A DNA stretch of 64,000 nt from Rheinheimera tangshanensis (lineage in GTDB: Bacteria; Pseudomonadota; Gammaproteobacteria; Enterobacterales; Alteromonadaceae). The stretch lies in NCBI RefSeq assembly GCF_014645135.1, contig NZ_BMLH01000002.1, positions 62,001 through 126,000 of the forward strand. Reading direction: 5' to 3'. The notes under the pieces were generated by a model. It did no database searches, was not told where the DNA came from, and worked only from the letters and a program-made list of their open reading frames with translations. Positions within the stretch are counted from its first letter, which is position 1. Every line of letters begins with the position of its first letter. The position numbers and the translations under genes are program-made. Shown here piece after piece: positions 1-8,666 of the stretch.

Positions 1-2
1 CA

Positions 3-1046
3 TCCATTGATGCAGAGAATTGCACGGTAACTACTGGTGACGGTCAGGCTTTTCACTATGATTATCTGGTACTTTGTACTGGACCTCGTTTGGCTTTTGA
101 TGCTGTAGCGGGGGCAGGTCCTGAGCATGGTTTTACTCAATCTATCTGTACTGTTGATCATGCTGTGAGGGCTTATCAGGCTTATTGTCAATTAGTTGAG
201 TCGCCGGGGCCCGTCCTTGTTGGAGCTATGCAAGGTGCAAGTTGCTTTGGTCCCGCGTATGAGTATGTATTAACTCTTGAACACTTACTGCGTAAAAAGA
301 AAATCCGTGATCGAATTCCAATTACGTTTGTAACGAGCGAGCCTTACATTGGTCATATGGGCTTAGGTGGCGTGGGTGATTCCAAATCTATGATGGAACA
401 TGAATTTCGTCAGCGAGATATCAAGTGGATATGTAACGCAAAGGTAGATCATTTCGACTCTGGTCTTGCTCATATCCATGAGATTAACCGTAAGGGCGAA
501 ATTGAATTTAGCCATCAACTCCCTTTTAACATGGCGATGTTTTTGCCCTCTTTCAGGGGCTCAGAAGCCATAGCTCAAGTTCCAGGGTTGTGTAATGAAA
601 AAGGTTTTGTCCTGACAGATGAATTTCAACGAAGCACCTGTTATCCAAAAATATTTGCGGCTGGGGTTTGTGTAGCTATTCCCCCCTTGGAACAAACACC
701 TGTCCCAGTAGGAGCCCCTAAAACTGGTTTTATGATTGAGTCGATGACAACCAGTATTGTCGAAAATATCCTGAGTCTAGAGCGCGGACAGGACATGGAA
801 ACAAAACCAACTCTTAATGCCATATGTCTTGCTGATATGGGAGATAAAGGCGCCGCATTTGTAGCATTACCACAAAATCCGCCTCGTAATACGAGTTGGA
901 CCTCGATGGGGAAATGGGTTCACGTCGCTAAAATCGCTTTTGAAAAGTACTTTATGTACAAAGTCAAACATGGCACTAGTGAACCAATTTACGAAAAATA
1001 CATGTTGGGTGCTATTGGGATCCATCGGACAAAAGACAAAGAATAG
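3..1046 (+). CDS. sqr: Sulfide:quinone oxidoreductase, type I-like, 5' end missing
   Basis: Flavoprotein that oxidises sulfide to sulfane sulfur and passes electrons to quinone at the inner membrane. The frame is open from base 3 upstream of the first possible TTG start at 90, and the visible part begins with the conserved stretch YDYLVLCTGPRLAF, so the FAD-binding N-terminus lies outside the window. Three cysteines match the redox triad of Acidithiobacillus-type SQRs: in QSICTVDHA, in GASCFGPAYE 32 residues later, and in NAICLADMGD about 226 residues after the first. The quinone-pocket segment PVPVGAPKTGFMIESM and the membrane-anchoring C-terminus KWVHVAKIAFEKYFMYK are present. An RND adaptor follows after about 30 bp on the same strand, suggesting cotranscription. 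A second SQR of a different type lies at 5463-6767. Confidence 0.93.
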   Translation, partial: SIDAENCTVTTGDGQAFHYDYLVLCTGPRLAFDAVAGAGPEHGFTQSICTVDHAVRAYQAYCQLVESPGPVLVGAMQGASCFGPAYEYVLTLEHLLRKKKIRDRIPITFVTSEPYIGHMGLGGVGDSKSMMEHEFRQRDIKWICNAKVDHFDSGLAHIHEINRKGEIEFSHQLPFNMAMFLPSFRGSEAIAQVPGLCNEKGFVLTDEFQRSTCYPKIFAAGVCVAIPPLEQTPVPVGAPKTGFMIESMTTSIVENILSLERGQDMETKPTLNAICLADMGDKGAAFVALPQNPPRNTSWTSMGKWVHVAKIAFEKYFMYKVKHGTSEPIYEKYMLGAIGIHRTKDKE

Positions 1047-1079
1047 GCAATGAACTAATCCGTTATTGTGAGAGAGTCA

Positions 1080-2108
1080 ATGAAACTACAAGTCAAATTA
1101 TTAATGACGGTTTTTTTCTGTATAACGAATGCATATGCAACCGACAATTCAGAATTTACTAAACTGAGCTCCATTGATTATCCGCGCTGGGTAAGACTAC
1201 CAGTGACAGTGGAGGCCACATCTGCCTCCACTGTCTCGGCGCAGATCAGTGGTCGCATAGTTGAGCTCCCGTTTGACGTTAATGACTTAGTTCCTCAGGG
1301 AGCTGTTATTGTCAAATTTAGTGATATAGAGCAACAAGCCGGTTTGCAGCAGGCAAAAGCTGCTTTGGCGGAAGCTTTGAGCCGGCAAACTGAGATGGAA
1401 AAAGAGTGGCGCAGAGCTAAAGAGATCCGGGAGCAAGGATTGATTTCTAAATCTGCATTTGATCAGGCCACAGCAAATTTCGATGCAGCAAAAGCCAGAG
1501 TTGCTCAAGCAACAGCATCTGTAGCCCGAGCAAACGAGCTCTTGGAGCAAACGTCAGTTAAAGCTCCATATAGCGGTATAGTTCAGGAACGATTTGTTGA
1601 ATTGGGCGAACTAGCCACTCCTGGTAAACCACTGATCCGCGGTTTGAGTCTGCAGCACATGCGAGTTAGTGGACAGTTGCCACAACAGCATGTATCTGCC
1701 GTACAGCAAGCGGATCGGGCTCAGATTGAGTTATCTGATGGTCAACTTCTTAATTTCGATAACCCAAAACTTACTATTGCGCCCGAGGCTCGTGATGGGG
1801 GACATAGTTTTCTTCTGCGTATGGTATTGCCGCCAGATGACTACATGAAATACTCGTTGTATCCCGGAAGCTGGCAGGTGCTCAAGCTTCAGGTTGCTAT
1901 GGACCCTGTGTTGATTCTGCCAAAATCTGCTGTCTTTTGGCGTGGTGAGATAAGCGCTGTGTGGCAAAAAACGCCAGAGGGGGCTGTGTTGCAGCCTGTT
2001 CGGATACAAGACGTAGGGAACAATCAAGTACAAGTTCTCTCTGGACTAGATGCCGGGACCGAAGTCATTACAGATGCATTGGCTTATTTAAGCCGACTTA
2101 GCCATTAA
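1080..2108 (+). CDS. RND efflux periplasmic adaptor (membrane fusion protein)
   Basis: Periplasmic adaptor that links an inner-membrane RND pump to an outer-membrane channel. A GTG at 1068 is in frame, but the ATG at 1080 is preferred: it gives a clean signal peptide (MKLQVKLLMTVFFC, cleavage near NAYA) and has GAGAGAG just upstream, though the spacing is short. Features in order: lipoyl-like half (residues about 45-75, SAQISGRIVELPFDVND), an alpha-hairpin coiled coil rich in A, Q and E (about 85-155), the second lipoyl half (VKAPYSGIVQERFVELGE), then beta-barrel and proximal domains. At about 342 residues the length is normal. It ends 33 bp before the pump gene. No TolC-like gene is in the window, so the outer channel is presumably encoded elsewhere. 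Substrate is unknown. Confidence 0.92.
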   Translation: MKLQVKLLMTVFFCITNAYATDNSEFTKLSSIDYPRWVRLPVTVEATSASTVSAQISGRIVELPFDVNDLVPQGAVIVKFSDIEQQAGLQQAKAALAEALSRQTEMEKEWRRAKEIREQGLISKSAFDQATANFDAAKARVAQATASVARANELLEQTSVKAPYSGIVQERFVELGELATPGKPLIRGLSLQHMRVSGQLPQQHVSAVQQADRAQIELSDGQLLNFDNPKLTIAPEARDGGHSFLLRMVLPPDDYMKYSLYPGSWQVLKLQVAMDPVLILPKSAVFWRGEISAVWQKTPEGAVLQPVRIQDVGNNQVQVLSGLDAGTEVITDALAYLSRLSH

Positions 2109-2141
2109 GTGAATTCAGAGTGATTTGGGAGTTGTTGGCAA

Positions 2142-5100
2142 ATGAATGAAAAACTTGGATTGGCTGGGCGTCTTGCTGAGATTTTTAAAGTAAGCCAAAT
2201 CACGCCTCTGTTAGCGTTGGTTGGTTTTTTGCTAGGAATTTTTGCTGTTTTTGTGACCCCGCGAGAGGAAGAGCCACAAATAGAGGTAACCTTTGCCAAC
2301 GTATTTATCCCATATCAAGGTGCTACGGCATCCATGGTCGAGAAACAGGTGGCAATACCTGCAGAGAAAATTGTCGCTGAAATTGCTGGGATAGAACATG
2401 TCTATTCGGTCTCTGAAGCGGGAATGGCTGTTCTAACTGTACAATTTAAAGTTGGTGAACCACGGACAGAAGCATTGGTTCGTTTATATAACGCATTCTA
2501 TGCAAATGCAGACTGGCAACCTGAGGATAGTTTGATTGGCCCAGTCTTAATCAAACCTAAAGGAATTGATGATGTTCCCGTATTCGCAGTTACATTATGG
2601 AGTGATAAACCTGATGTTACTCGCGCAGAACTGAGTGCCGCCGCAAAAGGACTGGAAGAGCAGTTGCAACAAGTGTCCGGTAGTCGCGATGTTTACAGTA
2701 TTGGAGAAGCTCCAGAGAGAGTCCTTCTTCGATTTGACCCCGCGAGGTTAGCTGCTTATAACCTGGACTTATCCCGTATTCAGGCCGCGCTGCAGCAAAG
2801 CAGTGGAATGAATCAACAGATGGCTATGTTAGAGCCACAAAAGGAAATTGTACTTGAGTCTGGTCTGGCTTTACGTACGGAAAAAGATATAGCCAACCTG
2901 ATTGTTACTGTGAGACAAACAGAACAGGGAGCATTGCCAGTTTATATATCGGATGTGGCTGAGATCAGTTTTCAAAGTGCTGAGCCTGAAAATTACGTGC
3001 AGCATTTTCAGCGGTTTAATCCATCCAGTGAAGACGTAGTCCAAAGTTCTGCTGTTACAATTTATGTAGCTAAACAACCGGGTTATAACGCTGTCACGTT
3101 AACGCAGGACATCGAACGTAAACTTGAACACCTTTCTAAAGTCTACTTGAGCAAAGATATTCAACTGACAACCAGCAGAAATTATGGAGATACAGCGAAG
3201 GACAAAGCTGACACTCTGATTAAAAAACTCTTGTTCGCCACGTTGTCTGTCGTTTTATTGGTCGGTTTTGCATTGGGGTGGCGTGAGGCTTTTGTTGTGG
3301 GTATGGCCGTGATTATTACTTTAGCCATTACACTATTTGCCTCATGGGCTTACGGCTTTACTTTAAACCGAGTGTCATTGTTCGCACTGATTTTCTCAAT
3401 CGGCATTTTAGTTGATGATGCAATAGTTGTTGTCGAAAACCTTCATCGACATTGGCTCGATGGTGAAAAAAGCTTGATAGACGCTATCCCACTCGCAGTT
3501 GAGGAAGTAGGAGCTCCAACTATTCTCGCAACGTTTACTGTAGTTGCAGCATTACTACCCATGGCTTTTGTTAGCGGATTAATGGGGCCCTATATGAGCC
3601 CAATTCCAATCAATGCCAGTATGGGGATGATGATCTCTTTGCTGATAGCGTTCATTCTGACACCTTGGTTATTTTATGTTGTTTTTGCAAATAAAAAACC
3701 AACCGCTCATCACGAATCTAATCATGGCGGTAAGACAGAGGCGTTTTTTGGTCGGCTGATGTTACCTTTTCTTCGAGGTACCGCAGGTCGCAGTAAACGT
3801 GTTTGGCTATTGGTAGGATTGTTAGTGGCTATAGCTGCTTCCGTGTTACTTGTAGTCAATCGCACCGTTATACTGAAAATGCTGCCTTTTGATAATAAGT
3901 CAGAGTTTCAGGTCGTTGTTGATTTACCTGAAGGGAGCACGCTGGAAAATACTCAGGCGGTTCTGAATAGAATTAGTCTGGTTTTAATACGCCAACCTGA
4001 AGTAACGCATGTGCAAACTTATGCGGGAGCTGCCTCACCTATTAATTTCAATGGGTTAATCAGACAATACTATTTAAGGAACTACCCTTGGCAAGGCGAT
4101 GTTCAGGTTAATCTTGTATCCAGACTTCAACGTGATGAGCAAAGTCATGCCATAGCGCTTCGCGTCAGACCACTGTTGTTACAGCTAGCGAAGGAGACGG
4201 GCGCGACCATTAAATTAGTTGAAGTTCCTCCGGGGCCTCCTGTCATGGCACCTTTGGTTGCTGAAGTGTATGGTCCAGACTACCCAGCCCAGCTCAAAAA
4301 AGCCAATGAGATAATGGCTATATTTAATCAGATTGATGATGTAACCGATGTTGATACCACTGCAGAGGCAGCGCAGCAGCGCTGGGTATTGTCTGTTGAT
4401 CAAAACAAAGCGGCTCTTTACGGTGTGTCTGTCGCTGCGGTAAATCAGGCTTTAACAATTGCGATATCGGGCGGGAATGCTGGTTACTTGCATGACGAGC
4501 AGCGTTACAGGCTAACTCCTATTGATTTAAGGCTTAGTCAAGGAGCCTTGGCTGATTGGGATCAATTGAAGCAACTCCCTGTAGCGAGAACTAATGGTGG
4601 GACAGTCCCACTATCAGAGGTTGTGACCAGAACTCTGACACAAAGACAAAACGCGATATACAGAAAAGATTTGAGACCAGTGGTCTTTGTTACAGCAGAC
4701 CTGGCAGGTGGTTATGATAGTCCCCTTTATGGCATGTTGGAGATTAAGCGACAACTCAATCAGCTTTATCCTCAAATGCCACAATTGATGATCAATGCGC
4801 CTGAAAATACCGATGTTGTTGGAATAAAATGGGACGGCGAGTGGCAAATAACCTATGAAACATTTCGAGATATGGGATTGGCTTATGGGGTTGGTCTAAT
4901 TCTGATCTATTTGCTGGTAGTTGCTCAGTTCAAGTCTTACAGCGTTCCGTTAATTATCATGGCGCCAATCCCACTTACATTGATAGGTATCTTGCCTGGG
5001 CATTGGTTTATGCAAGCGCAGTTTACAGCGACATCAATGATAGGAATGATTGCTCTTGCTGGGATTATTGTTCGAAACTCAATACTCCTGGTGGATTACA

Positions 5101-5351
5101 TACAGCAGCAAGTGGCTAAAGGCGTGATGTTACAAACTGCTGTTGTTCACGCATCTGCGGTAAGAGCTCGGCCTATTATTCTTACAGGGTTAGCTGCAAT
5201 GCTTGGTGCGTTTTTTATTCTTGATGATCCGATTTTTGGTGGTTTAGCTGTTGCACTTATATTTGGTATTTTGATTTCTACGCTACTGACTCTGATTGTT
5301 ATACCCGTTGTTTATTACGCTTATAACTATGCCAAAACAGAGGTTGGTTAA
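2142..5351 (+). CDS. RND-family efflux pump permease (AcrB-like)
   Basis: Proton-driven inner-membrane exporter of 1069 residues, a full-length AcrB/HAE1-type protein with an N-terminal membrane helix, two large periplasmic loops (about residues 45-350 and 590-900) and two six-helix membrane blocks. The proton-relay pair DD in GILVDDAIVVVEN is at residues 425-426. The partner charge in TM10 is an arginine (GIIVRNSILLVDY, R978) where AcrB has lysine, common in the AcrB-like subgroup paired with small adaptors. A GGAG sequence lies upstream of the ATG. It follows the adaptor by 33 bp and both follow an SQR, an association that hints at export of a sulfide-related or quinone-reactive compound. 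That is inference only. Convergent with the second SQR. Confidence 0.95.
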   Translation: MNEKLGLAGRLAEIFKVSQITPLLALVGFLLGIFAVFVTPREEEPQIEVTFANVFIPYQGATASMVEKQVAIPAEKIVAEIAGIEHVYSVSEAGMAVLTVQFKVGEPRTEALVRLYNAFYANADWQPEDSLIGPVLIKPKGIDDVPVFAVTLWSDKPDVTRAELSAAAKGLEEQLQQVSGSRDVYSIGEAPERVLLRFDPARLAAYNLDLSRIQAALQQSSGMNQQMAMLEPQKEIVLESGLALRTEKDIANLIVTVRQTEQGALPVYISDVAEISFQSAEPENYVQHFQRFNPSSEDVVQSSAVTIYVAKQPGYNAVTLTQDIERKLEHLSKVYLSKDIQLTTSRNYGDTAKDKADTLIKKLLFATLSVVLLVGFALGWREAFVVGMAVIITLAITLFASWAYGFTLNRVSLFALIFSIGILVDDAIVVVENLHRHWLDGEKSLIDAIPLAVEEVGAPTILATFTVVAALLPMAFVSGLMGPYMSPIPINASMGMMISLLIAFILTPWLFYVVFANKKPTAHHESNHGGKTEAFFGRLMLPFLRGTAGRSKRVWLLVGLLVAIAASVLLVVNRTVILKMLPFDNKSEFQVVVDLPEGSTLENTQAVLNRISLVLIRQPEVTHVQTYAGAASPINFNGLIRQYYLRNYPWQGDVQVNLVSRLQRDEQSHAIALRVRPLLLQLAKETGATIKLVEVPPGPPVMAPLVAEVYGPDYPAQLKKANEIMAIFNQIDDVTDVDTTAEAAQQRWVLSVDQNKAALYGVSVAAVNQALTIAISGGNAGYLHDEQRYRLTPIDLRLSQGALADWDQLKQLPVARTNGGTVPLSEVVTRTLTQRQNAIYRKDLRPVVFVTADLAGGYDSPLYGMLEIKRQLNQLYPQMPQLMINAPENTDVVGIKWDGEWQITYETFRDMGLAYGVGLILIYLLVVAQFKSYSVPLIIMAPIPLTLIGILPGHWFMQAQFTATSMIGMIALAGIIVRNSILLVDYIQQQVAKGVMLQTAVVHASAVRARPIILTGLAAMLGAFFILDDPIFGGLAVALIFGILISTLLTLIVIPVVYYAYNYAKTEVG

Positions 5352-5396
5352 TCCGAAGTTACTGTTAATATATTCGAATGAACTTTTTTTGTTTCA

Positions 5397-5435
5397 AGCT
5401 CTGCAGCTAGATTACATTCTTAACGCTGCAGAGCT
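5397..5435. terminator. Bidirectional hairpin between pump and second SQR
   Basis: Perfect 11-bp inverted repeat (AGCTCTGCAGC / GCTGCAGAGCT) around a 17-nt loop, midway between two convergent genes. There is no long T tract on either side, so termination efficiency is uncertain, but position and symmetry fit a shared terminator. Confidence 0.6.
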
Positions 5436-5462
5436 GTGTTTCGAATCGAACTCTAATTCACT

Positions 5463-6767
5463 TCAGGCGGGATCAAAATTACAGCTTGGTTTAGCGTGCC
5501 TATCTGTTGGTAAATCATCGCGGTATATCGGTGTTGCCATCCATTCATGGCCTTTTAACATGGCATACCAGTAGAGTGGTGGAAGCATTTTTTCTTTTAA
5601 AAACCATGATAAAGAAGATGGTTTTGTTCCATCGATAAGCCATTTCGGAAAGCTAGGATCTATTTTTCCTCCATAGATAAATTCCGCCAATACAATTTTT
5701 CCTCGCTCGACAGTAAGGGGGCATGAGCCATACCCGTCATACACTGCGCGTAACTTTTGGTCAGTTAACATGCTAATTAAATTTTCAGCCACTACAGGAG
5801 CCTGCTTGCGCACTGCAGCTGCAGTTTTTGAGTTTGGCGAGTTTGCGCAGTCACCAAGAGCAAATACATTGGCGTATTTTTTATGTTGCATCGTATCGGG
5901 GTACACGTCGATCCAACCAGCGGCATCAGCTAGGGGGCTTTTACGTATAACATCTGGAGCCACCTGATATGGAGTAACGTGCAACACATCAAAGCTCTTT
6001 TCAATGATTTCAGTACTGCTATCTGCGTTGGTTTTTTTGAAGGTTGCTGTTTTTGAGTCGGCATCTATAGCAATCAGATTAGTCTGTAGATTTAATGTGA
6101 TGCCATATTTTTCAACATAACTCATGAGCGCAGGTAGATATTCAGCAACACCAAACAGCGCTGCTCCAGCTGAGCAAAATTCAACATTAATATTTTGAAG
6201 TCTTTTGTCACGTAACCAGTGATCACATGACAAATACATAGCTTTTTGAGGAGCACCTGCACATTTTATGGGCATGGGAGGTTGAGTGAAAATGGCATTG
6301 CCATGTTCGAGTTTCTGTACTAACTCCCAAGTATAAGGTGCCATACCTGGTTGGTAGTTTGACGTTATACCATTTCGTCCCAGGTTGTCTTCTAATCCAG
6401 GAATTGCGCTCCAATCTAGTTTAAGGCCTGTAGCCACAACAAGGCTGCGATAGCTTAACTTAGTATCATCACTTAGAAAAACGGAGTTTTGGTGTGGGGA
6501 GAAATCTAATGCTGCATTTTTAAACCAGCTAACACATTTTGGAATTAAATCAGCCATATTCTTGACTGTACTACTTTGCTCAAAAACTCCACCACCAACC
6601 AAAGTCCATCCAGGTTGATAATAATGCTTGTCACTCGGCTCCACGAGCGCGATGTTCAAATCCGGGTGTCTTTTTAACAGGCTGGCTATCGTCGCTAAGC
6701 CAGCAGCTCCACCACCTACAACAACTACATCATAATCTATTGTATTTAATGGCTTATTTGTAATCAT
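5463..6767 (-). CDS. Sulfide:quinone oxidoreductase, type II (SQOR-like)
   Basis: FAD-dependent enzyme oxidising sulfide to a persulfide and reducing quinone. The 434-residue protein has the N-terminal dinucleotide fold VVVVGGGAAGLATIA (about residue 15), HYYQPGWTLVGGG, the second motif SLVVATGLKLDW, and the two redox cysteines: C169 in PIKCAGAPQK and C349 in GYGSCPLTV. Their separation (180) is close to that in human SQOR (C201/C379), which supports the type II assignment. The C-terminal hydrophobic/aromatic segment (LSWFLKEKMLPPLYWYAMLKG) would anchor it to the membrane. The ATG has a good GGAG 5 nt upstream. It is transcribed alone, toward the RND pump, and its upstream region holds a hairpin and a palindrome that may be regulatory. 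The type differs from the SQR at the left edge, so the pair is not a recent duplication. Confidence 0.94.
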   Translation of the reverse strand: MITNKPLNTIDYDVVVVGGGAAGLATIASLLKRHPDLNIALVEPSDKHYYQPGWTLVGGGVFEQSSTVKNMADLIPKCVSWFKNAALDFSPHQNSVFLSDDTKLSYRSLVVATGLKLDWSAIPGLEDNLGRNGITSNYQPGMAPYTWELVQKLEHGNAIFTQPPMPIKCAGAPQKAMYLSCDHWLRDKRLQNINVEFCSAGAALFGVAEYLPALMSYVEKYGITLNLQTNLIAIDADSKTATFKKTNADSSTEIIEKSFDVLHVTPYQVAPDVIRKSPLADAAGWIDVYPDTMQHKKYANVFALGDCANSPNSKTAAAVRKQAPVVAENLISMLTDQKLRAVYDGYGSCPLTVERGKIVLAEFIYGGKIDPSFPKWLIDGTKPSSLSWFLKEKMLPPLYWYAMLKGHEWMATPIYRDDLPTDRHAKPSCNFDPA

Positions 6768-6779
6768 AAAGTCTCCGAA

Positions 6780-6797
6780 GGCAGTGAGGATACTGCC
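6780..6797 (-). promoter_or_regulatory. Small hairpin in the 5' leader of the type II SQR
   Basis: GGCAGT-N6-ACTGCC lies directly upstream of the Shine-Dalgarno sequence of the SQR gene on the minus strand. It could modulate ribosome access or mRNA stability, or be a protein site. Only the symmetry is seen. Confidence 0.35.
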
Positions 6798-6818
6798 TAA
6801 AAACTATTAATTAACTTC

Positions 6819-6837
6819 ATATTCCATTGTGGAATAT
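6819..6837. promoter_or_regulatory. Palindrome upstream of type II SQR (candidate operator)
   Basis: ATATTCCA-TTG-TGGAATAT, a perfect 8-bp inverted repeat about 52 bp upstream of the SQR start codon, inside an AT-rich stretch suited to a promoter. Sulfide-responsive ArsR-family repressors such as SqrR are known to use ATTC...GAAT-type sites. Here the spacing is 7 nt, so the match is suggestive only, and no ArsR-family gene is in the window. Confidence 0.45.
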
Positions 6838-7004
6838 CATATATTAATAATGAATAATGTAAGCTACTGTAGGTTGAGTTGCTTTTTTGTGCAAGGTGGA
6901 ACGATGAAATTTCGATACTGGTGATGTTGCGAATGACTTCGTCTTTTAGTTGATTTTATTAAAGTTGCAAGCAAAAACCAGATAACAAGTTGCGTGTTCT
7001 ATTC

Positions 7005-7026
7005 TGATTAATCAATTGATTAATCA
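7005..7026. promoter_or_regulatory. 22-bp perfect AT-rich palindrome
   Basis: Perfect inverted repeat made of two copies of TGATTAATCAA meeting at the centre (core CAATTG). It lies in the 509-bp stretch 6768-7276 between the divergent upstream region of the type II SQR and the 3' end of the DUF2798 gene. No gene was found in that stretch. It also contains the palindromes at 6819-6837 and 7101-7119 and a short GAGTCG-TT-CGACTC hairpin followed by GTTTT at 7224-7240. Confidence 0.4.
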
Positions 7027-7100
7027 AGTATTAATCGTTTTATGGGTATAGAGCCGAAGTTAATCTATGGTTGTATTTTAAGGTCTGGATGAGTGCTTCA

Positions 7101-7119
7101 ATGCGACAATATGTCGCAT
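7101..7119. promoter_or_regulatory. Palindrome ATGCGACA-ATA-TGTCGCAT
   Basis: Perfect 8-bp inverted repeat with a 3-nt spacer. A degraded relative (TGCGGCG-TTA-TGTCGCA) occurs at 8904-8920 upstream of the DUF302 lipoprotein, which suggests the same DNA-binding protein or repeat family. Regulator unknown. Confidence 0.4.
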
Positions 7120-7276
7120 CAGAGTAGAGTAGGTTGAAGGGTGAAATCCCTATTGAGTCGCATACTTTAGAGTACGGTATTCAGCGATGGGTGATAGAAA
7201 TGACTATTCTGCAGGGCCAGAGAGAGTCGTTCGACTCGTTTTAACCTAAAAAGCTCAGACAAAAATAGAAACGAGG

Positions 7277-7516
7277 TCAGTTAGCGTTGGCCCACTTGAT
7301 TATTCTCTTCGTTAACTCCCGGACAAATGGTAAAACTAGTAAAAGAGTCGGAAATGCAATGATCCATGAAATTCCCCAAGCAGAAATCCAACGAAGTAGC
7401 GTAAATTCGCTCATGCCAAGGCTTATGGCTGATGTCACTAACGAGATCACAAATGTCATCACAATGGATAGAATTAATGGCATGATCCAATCTGCAGATT
7501 TTTCACTCAGTTTCAT
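7277..7516 (-). CDS. DUF2798 small membrane protein
   Basis: 79-residue protein with two hydrophobic helices (about residues 10-32 and 42-65) and a basic C-terminus, the layout of DUF2798 proteins: ...SIVMTFVISLVTS... and ...WIIAFPTLLLVLPFV... Function of the family is not known. GAGGGAG lies close upstream of the ATG. It stands alone between the type II SQR and a divergent methyltransferase gene. Confidence 0.75.
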   Translation of the reverse strand: MKLSEKSADWIMPLILSIVMTFVISLVTSAISLGMSEFTLLRWISAWGISWIIAFPTLLLVLPFVRELTKRIIKWANAN

Positions 7517-7674
7517 AGGGCTCCCTCAGAAAATGTAAAAAATTTTTAAAACAATGATTTACTGCTATTCCTATCTCGAAAAGTACAGCCTATAAGGCTG
7601 CTGTCTGCTACCACTTAGCTTTGCTAATTCTTTTAGTCCTATGCCGTTCCAAGGAATAATTGAACGCGTTTTGC

Positions 7675-7690
7675 ATTAGATTTATCTAAT
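7675..7690. promoter_or_regulatory. Palindrome ATTAGAT-TT-ATCTAAT upstream of methyltransferase
   Basis: Perfect 7-bp inverted repeat with 2-nt spacer about 108 bp before the methyltransferase start. The same arms with spacer CA recur at 10367-10382 upstream of the peroxiredoxin gene, and an ATTAGAT half-site occurs at 8947-8953 just before the DUF302 lipoprotein. This points to a shared regulator. Confidence 0.5.
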
Positions 7691-7797
7691 CTTTGTTGAA
7701 TGTTAGCGAAGTCATACCTAGTGTTCAATCTCTAGTTACACATGCTTGTGTGTTTTTAGTCTTATGCCAGTGGTGTACTCACGGAGAGTTTTATTTT

Positions 7798-8409
7798 ATG
7801 TCGTCAAAAGATTTTTGGGACCAGCGTTACAATACAGATGAATTTGTGTACGGAATTCATCCTAATGATTTCCTTATGTCTATCATGCCAAAACTCAAAG
7901 GTAAGAAACGAGTTCTCTGTTTGGCCGAGGGAGAAGGGCGTAATGCTGTATTTTTAGCAGAGCAAGGTTTTGATGTGACAGCGTTAGATATTTCTCAGGT
8001 AGCAGTTGAAAAAGGTCAGCGTTTAGCCAAACAACGTGGTGTCGAGGTAAATTGGCTGGTAACCGATTTAGCTGATTATTCGTTTGAGAGATCAGGTTGG
8101 GATCTGATTGTCGCAGTATTTATGCATTTACCCTCAGAACTCAGGCAGCAAGTATTTCATAAGATCCCGGCTAGCTTAAGCTCAGGAGGTGCTTTTATCG
8201 GAGAGTTTTATCGTAAAGAGCAGCTACAATTAAATACAGGGGGACCAAAAGATTTAGACATGTTGTACTGCCCTGAGCTGCTTCAAAAGGAAATTCAGCC
8301 GTTGGAGTGCTGTCACCTTAACGTGATAAATAGAGAAGTCATTGAGGGGATCGGACATACGGGCATGGCAGCAGTTGTTCAGATTATGGCTATCAAAAGT
8401 GACAAGTAA
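7798..8409 (+). CDS. Class I SAM-dependent methyltransferase
   Basis: 203-residue cytoplasmic enzyme. The ATG at 7798 is chosen over upstream in-frame starts because GGAGAG lies 9 nt before it and the family typically begins near DFWDQRY. The SAM-binding motif I is VLCLAEGEGRNAVFLAEQG (about residues 40-58), with the acidic loop ALDIS after it and DLIVAVFMHLP as motif IV. It resembles small TehB/UbiE-like and thiol methyltransferases, but the acceptor cannot be read from sequence. Given the neighbours, methylation of a thiol or sulfide is possible (inference). DUF3135 follows 5 bp later. Confidence 0.85.
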   Translation: MSSKDFWDQRYNTDEFVYGIHPNDFLMSIMPKLKGKKRVLCLAEGEGRNAVFLAEQGFDVTALDISQVAVEKGQRLAKQRGVEVNWLVTDLADYSFERSGWDLIVAVFMHLPSELRQQVFHKIPASLSSGGAFIGEFYRKEQLQLNTGGPKDLDMLYCPELLQKEIQPLECCHLNVINREVIEGIGHTGMAAVVQIMAIKSDK

Positions 8410-8414
8410 CTACT

Positions 8415-8666
8415 ATGAATCAAACTTATCCTTCTTTACCTGATTTTGACGAGCTGATGCATCTAGCTCAGGCCGATCCTGAACGATTAAATGAGCTTCA
8501 ACGTCAAATAAATGAGCAGTGCATATCTCAGGCATCGCATCCGAGGTCGGCATGGAAGTTACAAAAATTGATAATGCAGATTTCTAAAATAAAAAAAAGT
8601 TATCGGCACCCGATTTTAGTATGCGATCAGTTATACATCCTGATGCAAGATGTTATTTTATTATAG
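8415..8666 (+). CDS. DUF3135 family protein
   Basis: 83-residue soluble protein beginning MNQTYPSLPDFDELMHLAQ, the usual start of DUF3135 proteins in gammaproteobacteria, followed by an Arg/Gln-rich helical region and a hydrophobic end. Function of the family is unknown. It begins 5 bp after the methyltransferase and is probably cotranscribed. Confidence 0.75.
   Translation: MNQTYPSLPDFDELMHLAQADPERLNELQRQINEQCISQASHPRSAWKLQKLIMQISKIKKSYRHPILVCDQLYILMQDVILL

Noticed and set aside
1068-1079. GTG start for the RND adaptor
   Set aside because: It would add four residues before the signal peptide, and the purine-rich run there serves better as the ribosome-binding site for the ATG at 1080.
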